Below the pieces are notes generated by a model. The model ran no database searches. It was not told the DNA's origin and saw only the letters and a list, made by a program, of their open reading frames with translations. Position numbers and translations under genes: made by a program. Positions 1-6,484 of a stretch of DNA of 11,829 bases are shown here, one piece after another (the first letter of the stretch is position 1; every line of letters starts with the position of its first letter). This DNA comes from Bacillota bacterium (GTDB lineage Bacteria > Bacillota > Clostridia > Christensenellales > SZUA-584), in the NCBI GenBank assembly GCA_023460085.1, contig JAEWRI010000010.1:1-11829 (forward strand). Direction: 5' to 3'.

Positions 1-1
1 G

Positions 2-154
2 GGAGACAGCGTATCGGCGGCGAACCTGTTCGGCGTGGCGTCGCGCATCGGCTACATCTGCACGGGCGGGGGCGCGCTGGTGCGCTTCCTCTCCGGCGAG
101 GAGCTGCCCGTGGTGACGGCGCTGAAGGACGCGGCACAAAAGCATTCCAAATAA
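2..154 (+). CDS. pgk: Phosphoglycerate kinase, C-terminal fragment (5' end outside window)
   Basis: Fifty codons in frame from the window edge to TAA at 152-154. Phosphoglycerate kinase transfers phosphate from 1,3-bisphosphoglycerate to ADP in glycolysis and is cytosolic. The fragment starts with GDSVSAANLFG, matching the family's conserved GGGDS stretch of the nucleotide-binding C-terminal domain. It continues with ICTGGGALVRFLSGEELP, which matches the nearly invariant TGGGA..xFL.G..LP segment at the end of PGKs. It ends about 20 residues later, as full-length PGKs do. The remainder, about 350 residues, must lie upstream. The only departure seen is SRIGYICTGGG where many relatives have HISTGGG. 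The call rests on motif recognition and is firm; nothing can be said about the promoter. Confidence 0.93.
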   Translation, partial: GDSVSAANLFGVASRIGYICTGGGALVRFLSGEELPVVTALKDAAQKHSK

Positions 155-182
155 GACAGAAATAGATGACATAAGCAAACCA

Positions 183-254
183 AAAGGCGTCGGGCAAGTC
201 CCATTCCAGCCGCGATGGCTTCGGCTGTAACGGCTGGAATGCGCGCCTTTGTTT
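183..254 (+). terminator. Hairpin terminator after pgk
   Basis: A perfect 11-bp inverted repeat, CATTCCAGCCG at 202-212 and CGGCTGGAATG at 231-241, lies 48 nt after the pgk stop. It is extended by an outer arm, AAAGGCG at 183-189 with CGCCTTT at 244-250, across a 12-nt versus 2-nt internal loop. The right arm runs into TTTGTTT, a modest T tract. The position between pgk and the next gene, 30 nt before the next start, fits Rho-independent termination or attenuation. Confidence 0.65.
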
Positions 255-283
255 GCCGCTGCCAAAATGGAAAGGAAATTAAA

Positions 284-1306
284 ATGAAGGCGTTCTTTCT
301 GGAGGATTACGGCAGGACGGGCATCCGGGATATCCCGAAGCCGGAGCTGAAACCGGGCAGCGCGCTGATTCGCATACAGTCGGTCAGCATCTGCGGGTCG
401 GACATCAGCGCGTACCGGAAGAAGGGCGTACCCGCGACGGTGCCCCTCATACTGGGCCACGAGATTGCGGGCGTTATCGAGGAAATATACGCGGGAGCCT
501 CCACGGAGCTGAAGCCGGGCGACCGCGTCATACTGGACCCGTACCTGTACTGCGGCCACTGCTACCCGTGCTCTCTGGGGCGCACGAACTGCTGCGAAAC
601 GCTGAAGGTGCTGGGCGTGCGCAATGTGGACGGGGCGATGAGCGAGTACTTCGTACATCCCGTCAAGAATCTGGTGAAGCTGGGCGACAGCCTGCCGTGG
701 GATGTCGCGCCCATCGCGGAGCCGCTGACCATTTCGCTGCACGCGCTGCACAGGACGCAGCTGAAGGCGGGCGAGAAGGCGGTCATCATCGGCGCGGGCC
801 CCATCGGGCTGCTGGCTGCGATGGCTGCGAAGGTGTACGGCGCGGAACCGATACTTGTGGACATCATTCCCTCGCGGCTGAGCTACGCACGCCAGCTGGG
901 CATTCCGCTCACCGTGAACCCCGCGGTGTGTGACCCCGTGGCGCAAATCGCGGAGCTGACGGGCGGGCGTATGGCCGAGGTGGTCGTCGAGGCGTCAGGC
1001 TCTAACGCGGCCATACAGCAGACGCTGGACTACGCCTCCTACTGCGGGCGCATTGCGCTGACGGGCTGGCCGACGGGCGAAACCGCGCTGACCACCAGCA
1101 CCATCACGCGCAAGGAAATCAACCTCTACGGCTCCCGCACGAGCGTGGGCGAGTTCGAGGAAGCGATAGCGCTGATAGAGAGTGGTCAGGTGGACGCGCG
1201 GGCGGTGCTGACGGAGGTGGTCCCCTTCGACAGGCTGCCGGAAATGATGCGCAACATGTCCGAGCACCCCGAGAAATACCTGAAGGTGGTGGCGCTGCTG
1301 GAGTAG
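284..1306 (+). CDS. Zinc-dependent medium-chain alcohol/polyol dehydrogenase
   Basis: A 340-residue cytosolic oxidoreductase of the sorbitol/threonine/L-galactonate dehydrogenase branch of the MDR superfamily, full length for the family. It should oxidise a secondary alcohol of a sugar, polyol or sugar acid with NAD+. The catalytic zinc site is C37 (CGSD), H59-E60 (GHE) and E146. The structural zinc site is C90, C93, C96 and C104 in the canonical C-x2-C-x2-C-x7-C spacing. The Rossmann loop GAGPIG is at 170-175, and D193 at the end of the second strand favours NAD over NADP. I chose ATG 284 because AAGGAAAT precedes it and the family N-terminus (MKAFFLEDYG) begins there; an in-frame ATG at 215 lies inside the pgk terminator hairpin. 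It is monocistronic between two hairpin regions. The substrate cannot be decided from sequence; similarity in feel is greatest to galactonate/threonine-type dehydrogenases. Confidence 0.9.
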   Translation: MKAFFLEDYGRTGIRDIPKPELKPGSALIRIQSVSICGSDISAYRKKGVPATVPLILGHEIAGVIEEIYAGASTELKPGDRVILDPYLYCGHCYPCSLGRTNCCETLKVLGVRNVDGAMSEYFVHPVKNLVKLGDSLPWDVAPIAEPLTISLHALHRTQLKAGEKAVIIGAGPIGLLAAMAAKVYGAEPILVDIIPSRLSYARQLGIPLTVNPAVCDPVAQIAELTGGRMAEVVVEASGSNAAIQQTLDYASYCGRIALTGWPTGETALTTSTITRKEINLYGSRTSVGEFEEAIALIESGQVDARAVLTEVVPFDRLPEMMRNMSEHPEKYLKVVALLE

Positions 1307-1368
1307 CGGCATGCCGTTGCCGGGATTCTGAAGTATGAATATTCAAAGTTCATAATGGTGATTTGGCT

Positions 1369-1459
1369 CATCGCCCGGGGAGGGCGGAGCGATGGTATGA
1401 TTTTTGACGGCTGCTGAATGGTACGCGCGAATGCGCGTGGTGTACGGTGCCGCTTTTTT
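1369..1459 (+). terminator. Candidate terminator region downstream of the dehydrogenase
   Basis: Two hairpin-forming stretches follow the dehydrogenase. First, CATCGC (1369-1374) can pair with GCGATG (1389-1394), with GCCC/GGGC inside, and TTTTT follows at 1401-1405. Second, CGGC (1408-1411) can pair with GCCG (1449-1452) around GTAC/GTAC or ACGCGC/GCGCGT inner stems, and is followed at once by TTTTTT at 1454-1459. Both have T tracts only in the + direction. The second lies immediately after the stop of the convergent HD-GYP gene. Neither is a perfect compact terminator. Confidence 0.45.
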
Positions 1460-1467
1460 ATTGCCGC

Positions 1468-2757
1468 TTACGCGAGAGAGCCGCGCCGCGCCTTGCAGAG
1501 CGTGTCGTCTTCCTTGCAGATGCTGTCGTAGTATTCGGCGGCTTCCAGCTGGCTGTCCAGACACAGCCTGGTCAGAAGGCTCAGGTGGTCCAGCAGCGAG
1601 GAGACCACGCGTCCGCACAGCGCGCCGCTCTGCACCATGGAGCGCAGCGTGCGCACCACCTGATCGCGGCCCATGCCGGGGCGGTAGGGACGCGGTTCCG
1701 TGATGGCGGTGAACACGTCGGCGACGGCCATGATGCGCGCGCCCGCGGGCAGCGCCTCTGCGGAGAGGTGGAAGGGATAGCCCGTGCCGTTGAGCTTCTC
1801 GTGGTGAAACGACGCCCACTGGTTGATGGTTTCGAAGCCCTGAATGCGGCCCAGCAGGTGATAGGTGTAGAACGTGTGGGAACGGATGGCGCTGAACTCG
1901 CGCGCGTCCAGCTTGCCCGGCTTTTCGAGTATGGCGTTGTCGATGGCGAGCTTGCCGAGGTCGTGCAGGTAGCCCGCGATGCGCATCTGGCGGCATTCGT
2001 TCTGAGAGAAGCCCGCGTACTCCGCCAGCTTTTCCGCCGTGGCCGCCACGCCCGCGGAGTGCGTCGCGGTGAAGTGGCTGCGAAAGTCGATGATGTGCGA
2101 GAGCATGTGCGATATGCTGAGCACCTCGTCCATGTCCAGCGCGCGCATGGCGGGTACCGTGGCGTTTTCGATGGGGGCGTTGTAGAACAGCTCCAGCCAG
2201 ACGTATTCGCGCGGAGCCAGCGCCTGCAGCGCGTCCAGCGTGTCCGGCATAAAAACGGTGTTCCTTTCGGCCTCCACCGAGGCCAGCGCGCCCGGCACCT
2301 GCATCAGCAGGCTGGGTTCGCGCCGGAGCTGCACGCACACGCGGTCCGCGAGGTGCAGTATATGGCTTTCCACCGGCACCACGGCGTCCCCGTAATGGCG
2401 CCCGCGCCCGAAGTCCCACGCCAGATGGTGATAGCGCACGATGTTTGCGATTTCGCGGAAATACTCGAATTCCTCCAGCAGCCGCGCGCCGCGGAAGCCG
2501 TGGCTGTTGACGTCCACCGGCTCTTCCTCCACAAGCGAGAGACGCTCCCGCGTGGAGAGCGCACCCACGTCGTGGATGATGCCCGCCATCAGCACGTTGC
2601 GCTGCGCTTCCTCGGACAGCTGCATCTGCTGCGCGATGCGGTAGGCGAGGAACGCGGTTTGATGGTGGTGGTTCGCTATCTCCGGCGACACCATGTCGAT
2701 GGCGCTCGATATGCAATCCAGTATTTCAAACAGGCTCACCCTCATTCGTTTGTCCAT
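1468..2757 (-). CDS. Double-HD protein with C-terminal HD-GYP domain (putative c-di-GMP phosphodiesterase)
   Basis: 429 residues, no membrane segment or signal peptide, so cytosolic. The C-terminal half is a full HD-GYP domain: H233, the HD pair in HDLGK at 265-269, H294, the HH pair at 318-319, GTGYP at 324-328 and D347 in ADVFTAI. HD-GYP proteins hydrolyse cyclic-di-GMP at a di- or tri-iron site. The N-terminal half carries a second, more divergent HD domain: a histidine cluster at 30-32, HD at 62-63 (GIIHDVG), H86 and the HH pair at 110-111. It has no GYP motif and probably has a regulatory or other phosphohydrolase role. The start at ATG 2757 is set by GGAGGT (+ strand 2763-2768) five bases upstream; an in-frame ATG at 2790 has no such site. 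A weak promoter is possible (TTGAAC, 19 bp, TATCAT; 2791-2821). Gene order suggests possible co-transcription with the membrane gene 98 nt upstream. The enzymatic assignment is family inference. Confidence 0.87.
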   Translation of the reverse strand: MDKRMRVSLFEILDCISSAIDMVSPEIANHHHQTAFLAYRIAQQMQLSEEAQRNVLMAGIIHDVGALSTRERLSLVEEEPVDVNSHGFRGARLLEEFEYFREIANIVRYHHLAWDFGRGRHYGDAVVPVESHILHLADRVCVQLRREPSLLMQVPGALASVEAERNTVFMPDTLDALQALAPREYVWLELFYNAPIENATVPAMRALDMDEVLSISHMLSHIIDFRSHFTATHSAGVAATAEKLAEYAGFSQNECRQMRIAGYLHDLGKLAIDNAILEKPGKLDAREFSAIRSHTFYTYHLLGRIQGFETINQWASFHHEKLNGTGYPFHLSAEALPAGARIMAVADVFTAITEPRPYRPGMGRDQVVRTLRSMVQSGALCGRVVSSLLDHLSLLTRLCLDSQLEAAEYYDSICKEDDTLCKARRGSLA

Positions 2758-2835
2758 GCCGCACCTCCGATGCTTCCGAAAAAATCCCATATGATAGATA
2801 ACCGGGGCGGGGAAGGTTCAAACGGCATTTTGAGA

Positions 2836-2857
2836 TAAAGCGCCGCGTGACGCGCTC
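2836..2857 (-). terminator. Weak hairpin at end of the small membrane-protein gene
   Basis: On the minus strand the stop codon runs into an AGCGCG...CGCT stem with a one-base bulge and a TCA loop, followed by only TTTAT. The short T tract makes read-through into the HD-GYP gene likely. Confidence 0.2.
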
Positions 2858-3287
2858 AGCGGGATTTATTTTTTCGGACGAACGTGTTTTTAACCCGCTT
2901 GGACGATGTGATGCATATCAGCAATGCGATTTCAGGGAGTAAGGTCAGCACAGAAGTAAGAAAAGAATCGTTTTGACTGTTTACAATGATGAGACCGGTC
3001 ACAAAAAACAGGATGTGAAAAGTAAGGAATCGGTGGTCTCTGAGGTAGAAGAAAACAAAGCACAGCACCGCGAACACAATGACGGCGGCGGAGTAAAGCG
3101 GATACCGGTTGAATTCCATTGCGCCAAACCCGATTCCAATAAGCCATCTGAGCTGCAAAACCCACAGCCAGCCTCCCAGGCCGCGCGGGCCGGTTTCGGG
3201 CGTTCCGCTGTTGAACAGCAAATGGATATCGATATAGCGCATATCCGAGATTTTCTGCTTGCCATTGCCGCTTTCGTCGTCAGTCAT
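2856..3287 (-). CDS. Small four-helix membrane protein, possibly DUF2569-like
   Basis: 143 residues. The first 35 are polar and probably cytosolic. Four hydrophobic helices follow at about 37-57, 64-82, 88-104 and 109-128, with a basic tail (KRVKNTFVRKNKSR) that the positive-inside rule places in the cytosol. The stretch GLGGWLWVLQ at the start of helix 1 resembles the first helix of DUF2569 membrane proteins, but that is a single short resemblance and no function is known for that family. The start at 3287 is supported by GGAGGGGG four bases upstream and by a consensus TATAAT further upstream. It is divergent from the pst operon and shares its 181-bp control region, so Pho regulation is possible. 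Its codon use is visibly less GC-rich than that of the neighbouring pst genes. Confidence 0.7.
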   Translation of the reverse strand: MTDDESGNGKQKISDMRYIDIHLLFNSGTPETGPRGLGGWLWVLQLRWLIGIGFGAMEFNRYPLYSAAVIVFAVLCFVFFYLRDHRFLTFHILFFVTGLIIVNSQNDSFLTSVLTLLPEIALLICITSSKRVKNTFVRKNKSR

Positions 3288-3318
3288 GTAACCCCCTCCA
3301 ATATCCGTATTGTGTCAT

Positions 3319-3347
3319 ATTATATCATAAAGCAGTGCGGTATCCAG
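3319..3347 (-). promoter_or_regulatory. Promoter of the small membrane-protein gene
   Basis: A consensus -10 hexamer, TATAAT (minus strand, 3324-3319), lies 31 bp before the start codon. Seventeen bases further upstream is CTGGAT (3347-3342), a poor -35 match, which suggests a weak or activator-assisted promoter. Confidence 0.6.
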
Positions 3348-3396
3348 ATTTTTTCGAACGATGCTTGCAGCCATTTTCCGGTTCAATTTTCGCGCC

Positions 3397-3424
3397 TTTA
3401 CACAAACTTAACGTTGGCTTTACG
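3397..3424 (+). promoter_or_regulatory. PhoP box: three direct repeats with 11-bp period
   Basis: Three hexamers, TTTACA (3397-3402), TTAACG (3408-3413) and TTTACG (3419-3424), are each separated by exactly five bases. The Gram-positive PhoP response regulator binds direct repeats of TT(A/C/T)ACA spaced by about five bases, so this is a strong match in sequence and phase. It lies 45-72 bp upstream of the inferred pstC transcription start and faces the pst operon. It should activate pst transcription when phosphate is scarce. It could also act on the divergent membrane-protein gene, whose -10 lies about 75 bp away. Confidence 0.8.
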
Positions 3425-3433
3425 ATGGCGCGG

Positions 3434-3462
3434 CTGATGCTTTTTTGCGCGCGTCTTACAAT
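3434..3462 (+). promoter_or_regulatory. pst operon promoter, apparently giving a leaderless transcript
   Basis: TACAAT at 3457-3462 is a five-of-six -10 match. At 17 bp spacing the -35 position (CTGATG, 3434-3439) is poor, as expected for an activator-dependent promoter below a Pho box. The start point, seven bases after the -10, falls on the A of ATG at 3469, so the mRNA would have essentially no 5' leader. Confidence 0.55.
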
Positions 3463-3468
3463 AAAGCC

Positions 3469-4377
3469 ATGAAGGATACAACGAAGCTCGCGCCGATGGA
3501 GCGCGTCAAAAAGAAAAAGCGCCGTCCCGGGGAACGCACGATAGAAGTCGCCATGCTGGTGTGTGCGTTCACCTCGGTAGCCGCGGTGCTGCTGATTACG
3601 GTGCTCATATTCTCTCAGGGGCTGCCGGTGTTCAAGGAAGTCAGCGTCTGGGATTTTATTACGGGCACCACATGGAAGCCCACCAAAGGCATATTCGGCA
3701 TATTCCCGATGATTATGGGCTCCGTATACACCACGGGCATCGCGCTGCTGATAGGCATTCCCATCGGCCTCGGGTGCGCGGTGTTCCTCGCGGAGATAGC
3801 GCCGCGCAAGCTGGCGGCGGTGCTGCGCCGCGGCATCGAGGTGCTGGCGGGCATACCGTCCATCGTGTACGGCTTCTTCGGGGCGGTGGTGATGGTGCCG
3901 GTCATCCGCAAGGCGGCGGGAGGCGCGGGCAACAGCGTGCTCGCCGCGGGCATCATACTCGCCATCATGATACTGCCGACCATCATCAGCATATCGGACG
4001 TTTCGCTGCGCGCCGTGCCCAAGGCCAGCCGTGAAGGCTCCCTCGCGATGGGCGCGTCCAAGTGGCAGACCATCCGCCGCGTGAGCATGCCCACCGCGCG
4101 CTCCGGCATCATCACCAGCGTCGTGCTGGGCATCGGCCGGGCTGTGGGCGAAACCATGGCGGTGATACTCGTCGCGGGCAACACGCCCGCCATACCGGAC
4201 TCCATATTCGACTCCGTGCGCACGCTGACGGTCAACATGGTCATCGAGATGAGCTACGTTTCCACAGGCTCCACGCATTACGCCGCGCTGTTCGCGACGG
4301 GCATCGTGCTGTTCGTGTTCATCATGGTACTCAACGGCGTCGTTACGATACTGGGCAGAAAGCGGGTGAGCGGGTAA
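3469..4377 (+). CDS. pstC: Phosphate ABC transporter permease PstC
   Basis: 302 residues, normal length. PstC and PstA form the membrane channel that takes phosphate from PstS across the cytoplasmic membrane. The protein has a basic N-terminus, a first helix at about 26-49, and a periplasmic-side loop (VSVWDFITGTTWKPTKGIFG). The permease core begins near 81. The EAA-type coupling loop (EGSLAMGASKWQTIRR, about 189-204, then GI at 213-214) docks on PstB. The following GIGRAVGETMAVILVAGN segment is typical of PstC. I chose ATG 3469: it sits seven bases after the -10 and no Shine-Dalgarno is visible, so translation may be leaderless. A TTG at 3445 in frame would lie upstream of the inferred transcript. 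First gene of the pst operon; its stop overlaps the pstA start by one base (TAATG). No pstS precedes it. Confidence 0.93.
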   Translation: MKDTTKLAPMERVKKKKRRPGERTIEVAMLVCAFTSVAAVLLITVLIFSQGLPVFKEVSVWDFITGTTWKPTKGIFGIFPMIMGSVYTTGIALLIGIPIGLGCAVFLAEIAPRKLAAVLRRGIEVLAGIPSIVYGFFGAVVMVPVIRKAAGGAGNSVLAAGIILAIMILPTIISISDVSLRAVPKASREGSLAMGASKWQTIRRVSMPTARSGIITSVVLGIGRAVGETMAVILVAGNTPAIPDSIFDSVRTLTVNMVIEMSYVSTGSTHYAALFATGIVLFVFIMVLNGVVTILGRKRVSG

Positions 4378-5267
4378 TGAGTGAAAACGTGCTTCGCTGG
4401 AGCAGCCGGGAGCGCATACTGGCCTACCGCGCCAAACAAAACCGGCGGCAGCGCGCGGCGTTCATCATACTGGGCGCGGCGGCGGGGCTGGCGGTGCTGG
4501 TGCTGCTGGTGATTGTGGGCTTCATCGTCATCAAGGGCGCGGGTGAAATCTCGTGGGACTTCCTGACGCAGGGCGTAAAGGAAGCCGGTAAGCAGGGCGG
4601 AATCGGGCCCATCATCATCAACACGCTGTACCTTGTGGGTCTGGGCCTGCTGTTCGCGGTGCCGCTGTCGCTGCTGGCCGCCATCTACATGACGGAGTAC
4701 TCCACGCAGGGGCCCGTCATCAAGATTATCCGTTACTTTACCACGAACCTCGCGGGCATACCGAGCATCATATTCGGCCTGTTCGGGTTCATGTTCTTTG
4801 CCAAGATGCTGCACTGGAGCTGGTCGCTGCTTTCGGGCGCGGCCACCATCACCATCGTCATACTGCCGACGCTCATCCGCACCTACGAGGAGGCCATACT
4901 GACGGTACCCGCCAGCTACAAGGAAGGCTCGCTGGCGCTGGGCACGACGAAGTGGCGCACCATGGTACGCGTCGTCATTCCGGCGGCGACGCCCGGCATC
5001 GTGTCCGGCACGGTGCTGGGAATGGGGCGCATCGTGGGCGAAACGGCGGCGCTGTTCTTCACGCTGGGCAGCAGCACGAAGCTGGCCAACAGCATGATGG
5101 ACTCGGCGCGCTCGCTGGCGCTGCACCTGTACACGCTGGCCAAGGAGAGCATCAGCATCAGCAAGGCCTACGCCACCGCGACGGTGCTCATCGTGATTGT
5201 GTTAACGCTCAACCTGATTGCGGGCTTTGTGGGTTCCCGCGTCAGCCGCTATAAGGAGGGCAGGTAA
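4377..5267 (+). CDS. pstA: Phosphate ABC transporter permease PstA
   Basis: 296 residues, usual length. It pairs with PstC as the second channel subunit in the cytoplasmic membrane. After a basic N-terminus there is a strong first helix at about 27-52. The permease core follows from about 77 (GPIIINTLYLVGLGLLFAVP). The characteristic TTNLAGIPSIIFGLFG segment is at 122-137 and the EAA-type coupling loop (EGSLALGTTKWRTMVRVVIP) at 183-202. GRIVGETAALFFTLGSS follows, a PstA hallmark. The start ATG at 4377-4379 overlaps the pstC stop (TAATG), with GGTGAG upstream, implying translational coupling. The end lies one base before the pstB start codon, consistent with a tight pstC-pstA-pstB transcript. 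Confidence 0.94.
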   Translation: MSENVLRWSSRERILAYRAKQNRRQRAAFIILGAAAGLAVLVLLVIVGFIVIKGAGEISWDFLTQGVKEAGKQGGIGPIIINTLYLVGLGLLFAVPLSLLAAIYMTEYSTQGPVIKIIRYFTTNLAGIPSIIFGLFGFMFFAKMLHWSWSLLSGAATITIVILPTLIRTYEEAILTVPASYKEGSLALGTTKWRTMVRVVIPAATPGIVSGTVLGMGRIVGETAALFFTLGSSTKLANSMMDSARSLALHLYTLAKESISISKAYATATVLIVIVLTLNLIAGFVGSRVSRYKEGR

Positions 5268-5268
5268 T

Positions 5269-6144
5269 ATGCAGGCTACGGCAGCCGCTAAGGAGAAACC
5301 AATGATACGTCCCGAGAACTGGGTGACCATGAAGCCGGAGGGCGAACAGACGCCGGACGGCACGGAAGGCATCAACACGCAGGGCGAGGCCCGCGTGAAG
5401 GTGCGCGTCACCGGGCTGGACTTGTATTACGACAAATTTCAGGCGCTCAAGAACGTTTCGATGGACATCGAAGAGAAGCGCGTGACGGCGCTCATCGGGC
5501 CGTCCGGCTGCGGCAAGTCCACGTTTTTAAAGTGCCTAAACCGCATGAACGACCTCATCCCGGGCTGCCGCGTGACGGGCACCGTGGACATCGACGGCAC
5601 GGACATCTACGCGAGCGGCATCGACGTGGCCTACCTGCGCAAGGAGGTGGGCATGGTGTTCCAGAAGCCCAACCCCTTCGAGATGAGCATCTACGACAAC
5701 ATCGCCTACGGCCCGCGCGTACACGGACTGCGCGACAAGCACGCGCTGCGCGAGGTGGTGGAGCACAGCCTGCGCCGCGCCGCGCTCTGGGACGAGGTGA
5801 AGGACCGGCTGAATAAATCGGCGATGGGGCTTTCGGGCGGACAGCAGCAGCGGCTTTGCATCGCGCGCGTGCTGGCGGTGGAGCCCTCCATACTGCTGAT
5901 GGATGAGCCGACCTCGGCGCTGGACCCCATTTCCACGGGCCGCATCGAGGAGCTGATTGCGGAGCTGAAGGATGAATACACCATCGTCATCGTGACGCAC
6001 AACATGCAGCAGGCGGCGCGCGTTTCGGACAGCACGGCGTTCTTCCTGCTGGGCGATATGATAGAGATGGGGCCGACGGCGCAAATCTTCAAGCTGCCCG
6101 TCGACAAGCGCACCGAGGATTACATCACGGGGCGGTTCGGCTGA
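5269..6144 (+). CDS. pstB: Phosphate ABC transporter ATP-binding protein PstB
   Basis: 291 residues from ATG 5269. ATPase subunit on the cytosolic face of the Pst importer. Motifs: Walker A GPSGCGKST at 77-85, a Q-loop in FQKPNPFEMS at 131-140 (the NPF is PstB-typical), signature LSGGQQQR at 188-195, Walker B ILLMDEP at 208-214, and switch histidine H244 (VTHNMQQAAR). The C-terminal DYITGRFG closely matches the family end. The N-terminus is about 30 residues longer than in compact PstBs (core begins near KVRVTGLDLYY, 44-54). AAGGAGG at 5253-5259, nine bases ahead, supports ATG 5269. A second in-frame ATG at 5302 has its own AAGGAG at 5290-5295, six bases ahead, so a form 11 residues shorter is equally plausible. 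Confidence 0.94.
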   Translation: MQATAAAKEKPMIRPENWVTMKPEGEQTPDGTEGINTQGEARVKVRVTGLDLYYDKFQALKNVSMDIEEKRVTALIGPSGCGKSTFLKCLNRMNDLIPGCRVTGTVDIDGTDIYASGIDVAYLRKEVGMVFQKPNPFEMSIYDNIAYGPRVHGLRDKHALREVVEHSLRRAALWDEVKDRLNKSAMGLSGGQQQRLCIARVLAVEPSILLMDEPTSALDPISTGRIEELIAELKDEYTIVIVTHNMQQAARVSDSTAFFLLGDMIEMGPTAQIFKLPVDKRTEDYITGRFG

Positions 6145-6205
6145 TACGAGCGGAATGACCATAGCGCGGACAGACGCCGCGGCGGCGCGGATCGCTGCGT
6201 TGGCA

Positions 6206-6285
6206 TCTGGATTGCCGCGGAAGTGCCCTATGGGCAAGGCATAGCCTCCTCGCAATGACGGAGGCAGGGCGGCGGGGAAGCCGTC
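6206..6285 (+). repeat. 80-bp structured repeat, copy A, between pstB and phoU
   Basis: Nearly identical to copy B at 6374-6452 (one C missing in B). It contains two hairpins, TGCCC/GGGCA (6224-6236) and GCCTCC/GGAGGC (6244-6249 with 6260-6265). Its CTGGATTGC and GCAATGACG ends resemble the widespread bacterial GGATTGC...GCAATGACG intergenic repeat family. The reverse of its left end, GCAATCCAG, occurs at 6310-6318 between the copies, so the copies can also form larger folds. It lies in transcribed operon space, 61 nt after the pstB stop. Confidence 0.9.
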
Positions 6286-6373
6286 GTGGAAAGGCACGCA
6301 GCGCCTGAAGCAATCCAGCGAAACTCCGGAGATGTCCGGAACGCGGAGTGCGCGCCCGGCTGCGAAGCGGAGG

Positions 6374-6452
6374 TCTGGATTGCGCGGAAGTGCCCTATGG
6401 GCAAGGCATAGCCTCCTCGCAATGACGGAGGCAGGGCGGCGGGGAAGCCGTC
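6374..6452 (+). repeat. 80-bp structured repeat, copy B, between pstB and phoU
   Basis: Second direct copy, 168 bp downstream of copy A, with hairpins at 6391-6403 and 6411-6432. It ends 32 bases before the phoU start. The 88 bases between the copies hold paired TCCGGA palindromes and no coding signal. Confidence 0.9.
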
Positions 6453-6484
6453 AATTTACGCCCGGGACAAGGGCGGGAGGGAAT

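Noticed and set aside
215..283. Earlier ATG for the alcohol dehydrogenase
   Set aside because: It lies within the terminator hairpin loop and adds 23 residues not seen in the family; ATG 284 has a ribosome site.
1447..2838. Long + strand open frame (463 codons) opposite the HD-GYP gene
   Set aside because: High-GC antisense shadow: its translation is Arg/His/Val/Gln-rich with no motifs, while the minus strand has clear HD-GYP motifs and a good ribosome site.
6332..6484. 51-codon upstream extension of phoU
   Set aside because: It is translated from repeat copy B and lacks PhoU similarity; ATG 6485 has a purine-rich ribosome site and gives the normal PhoU length.
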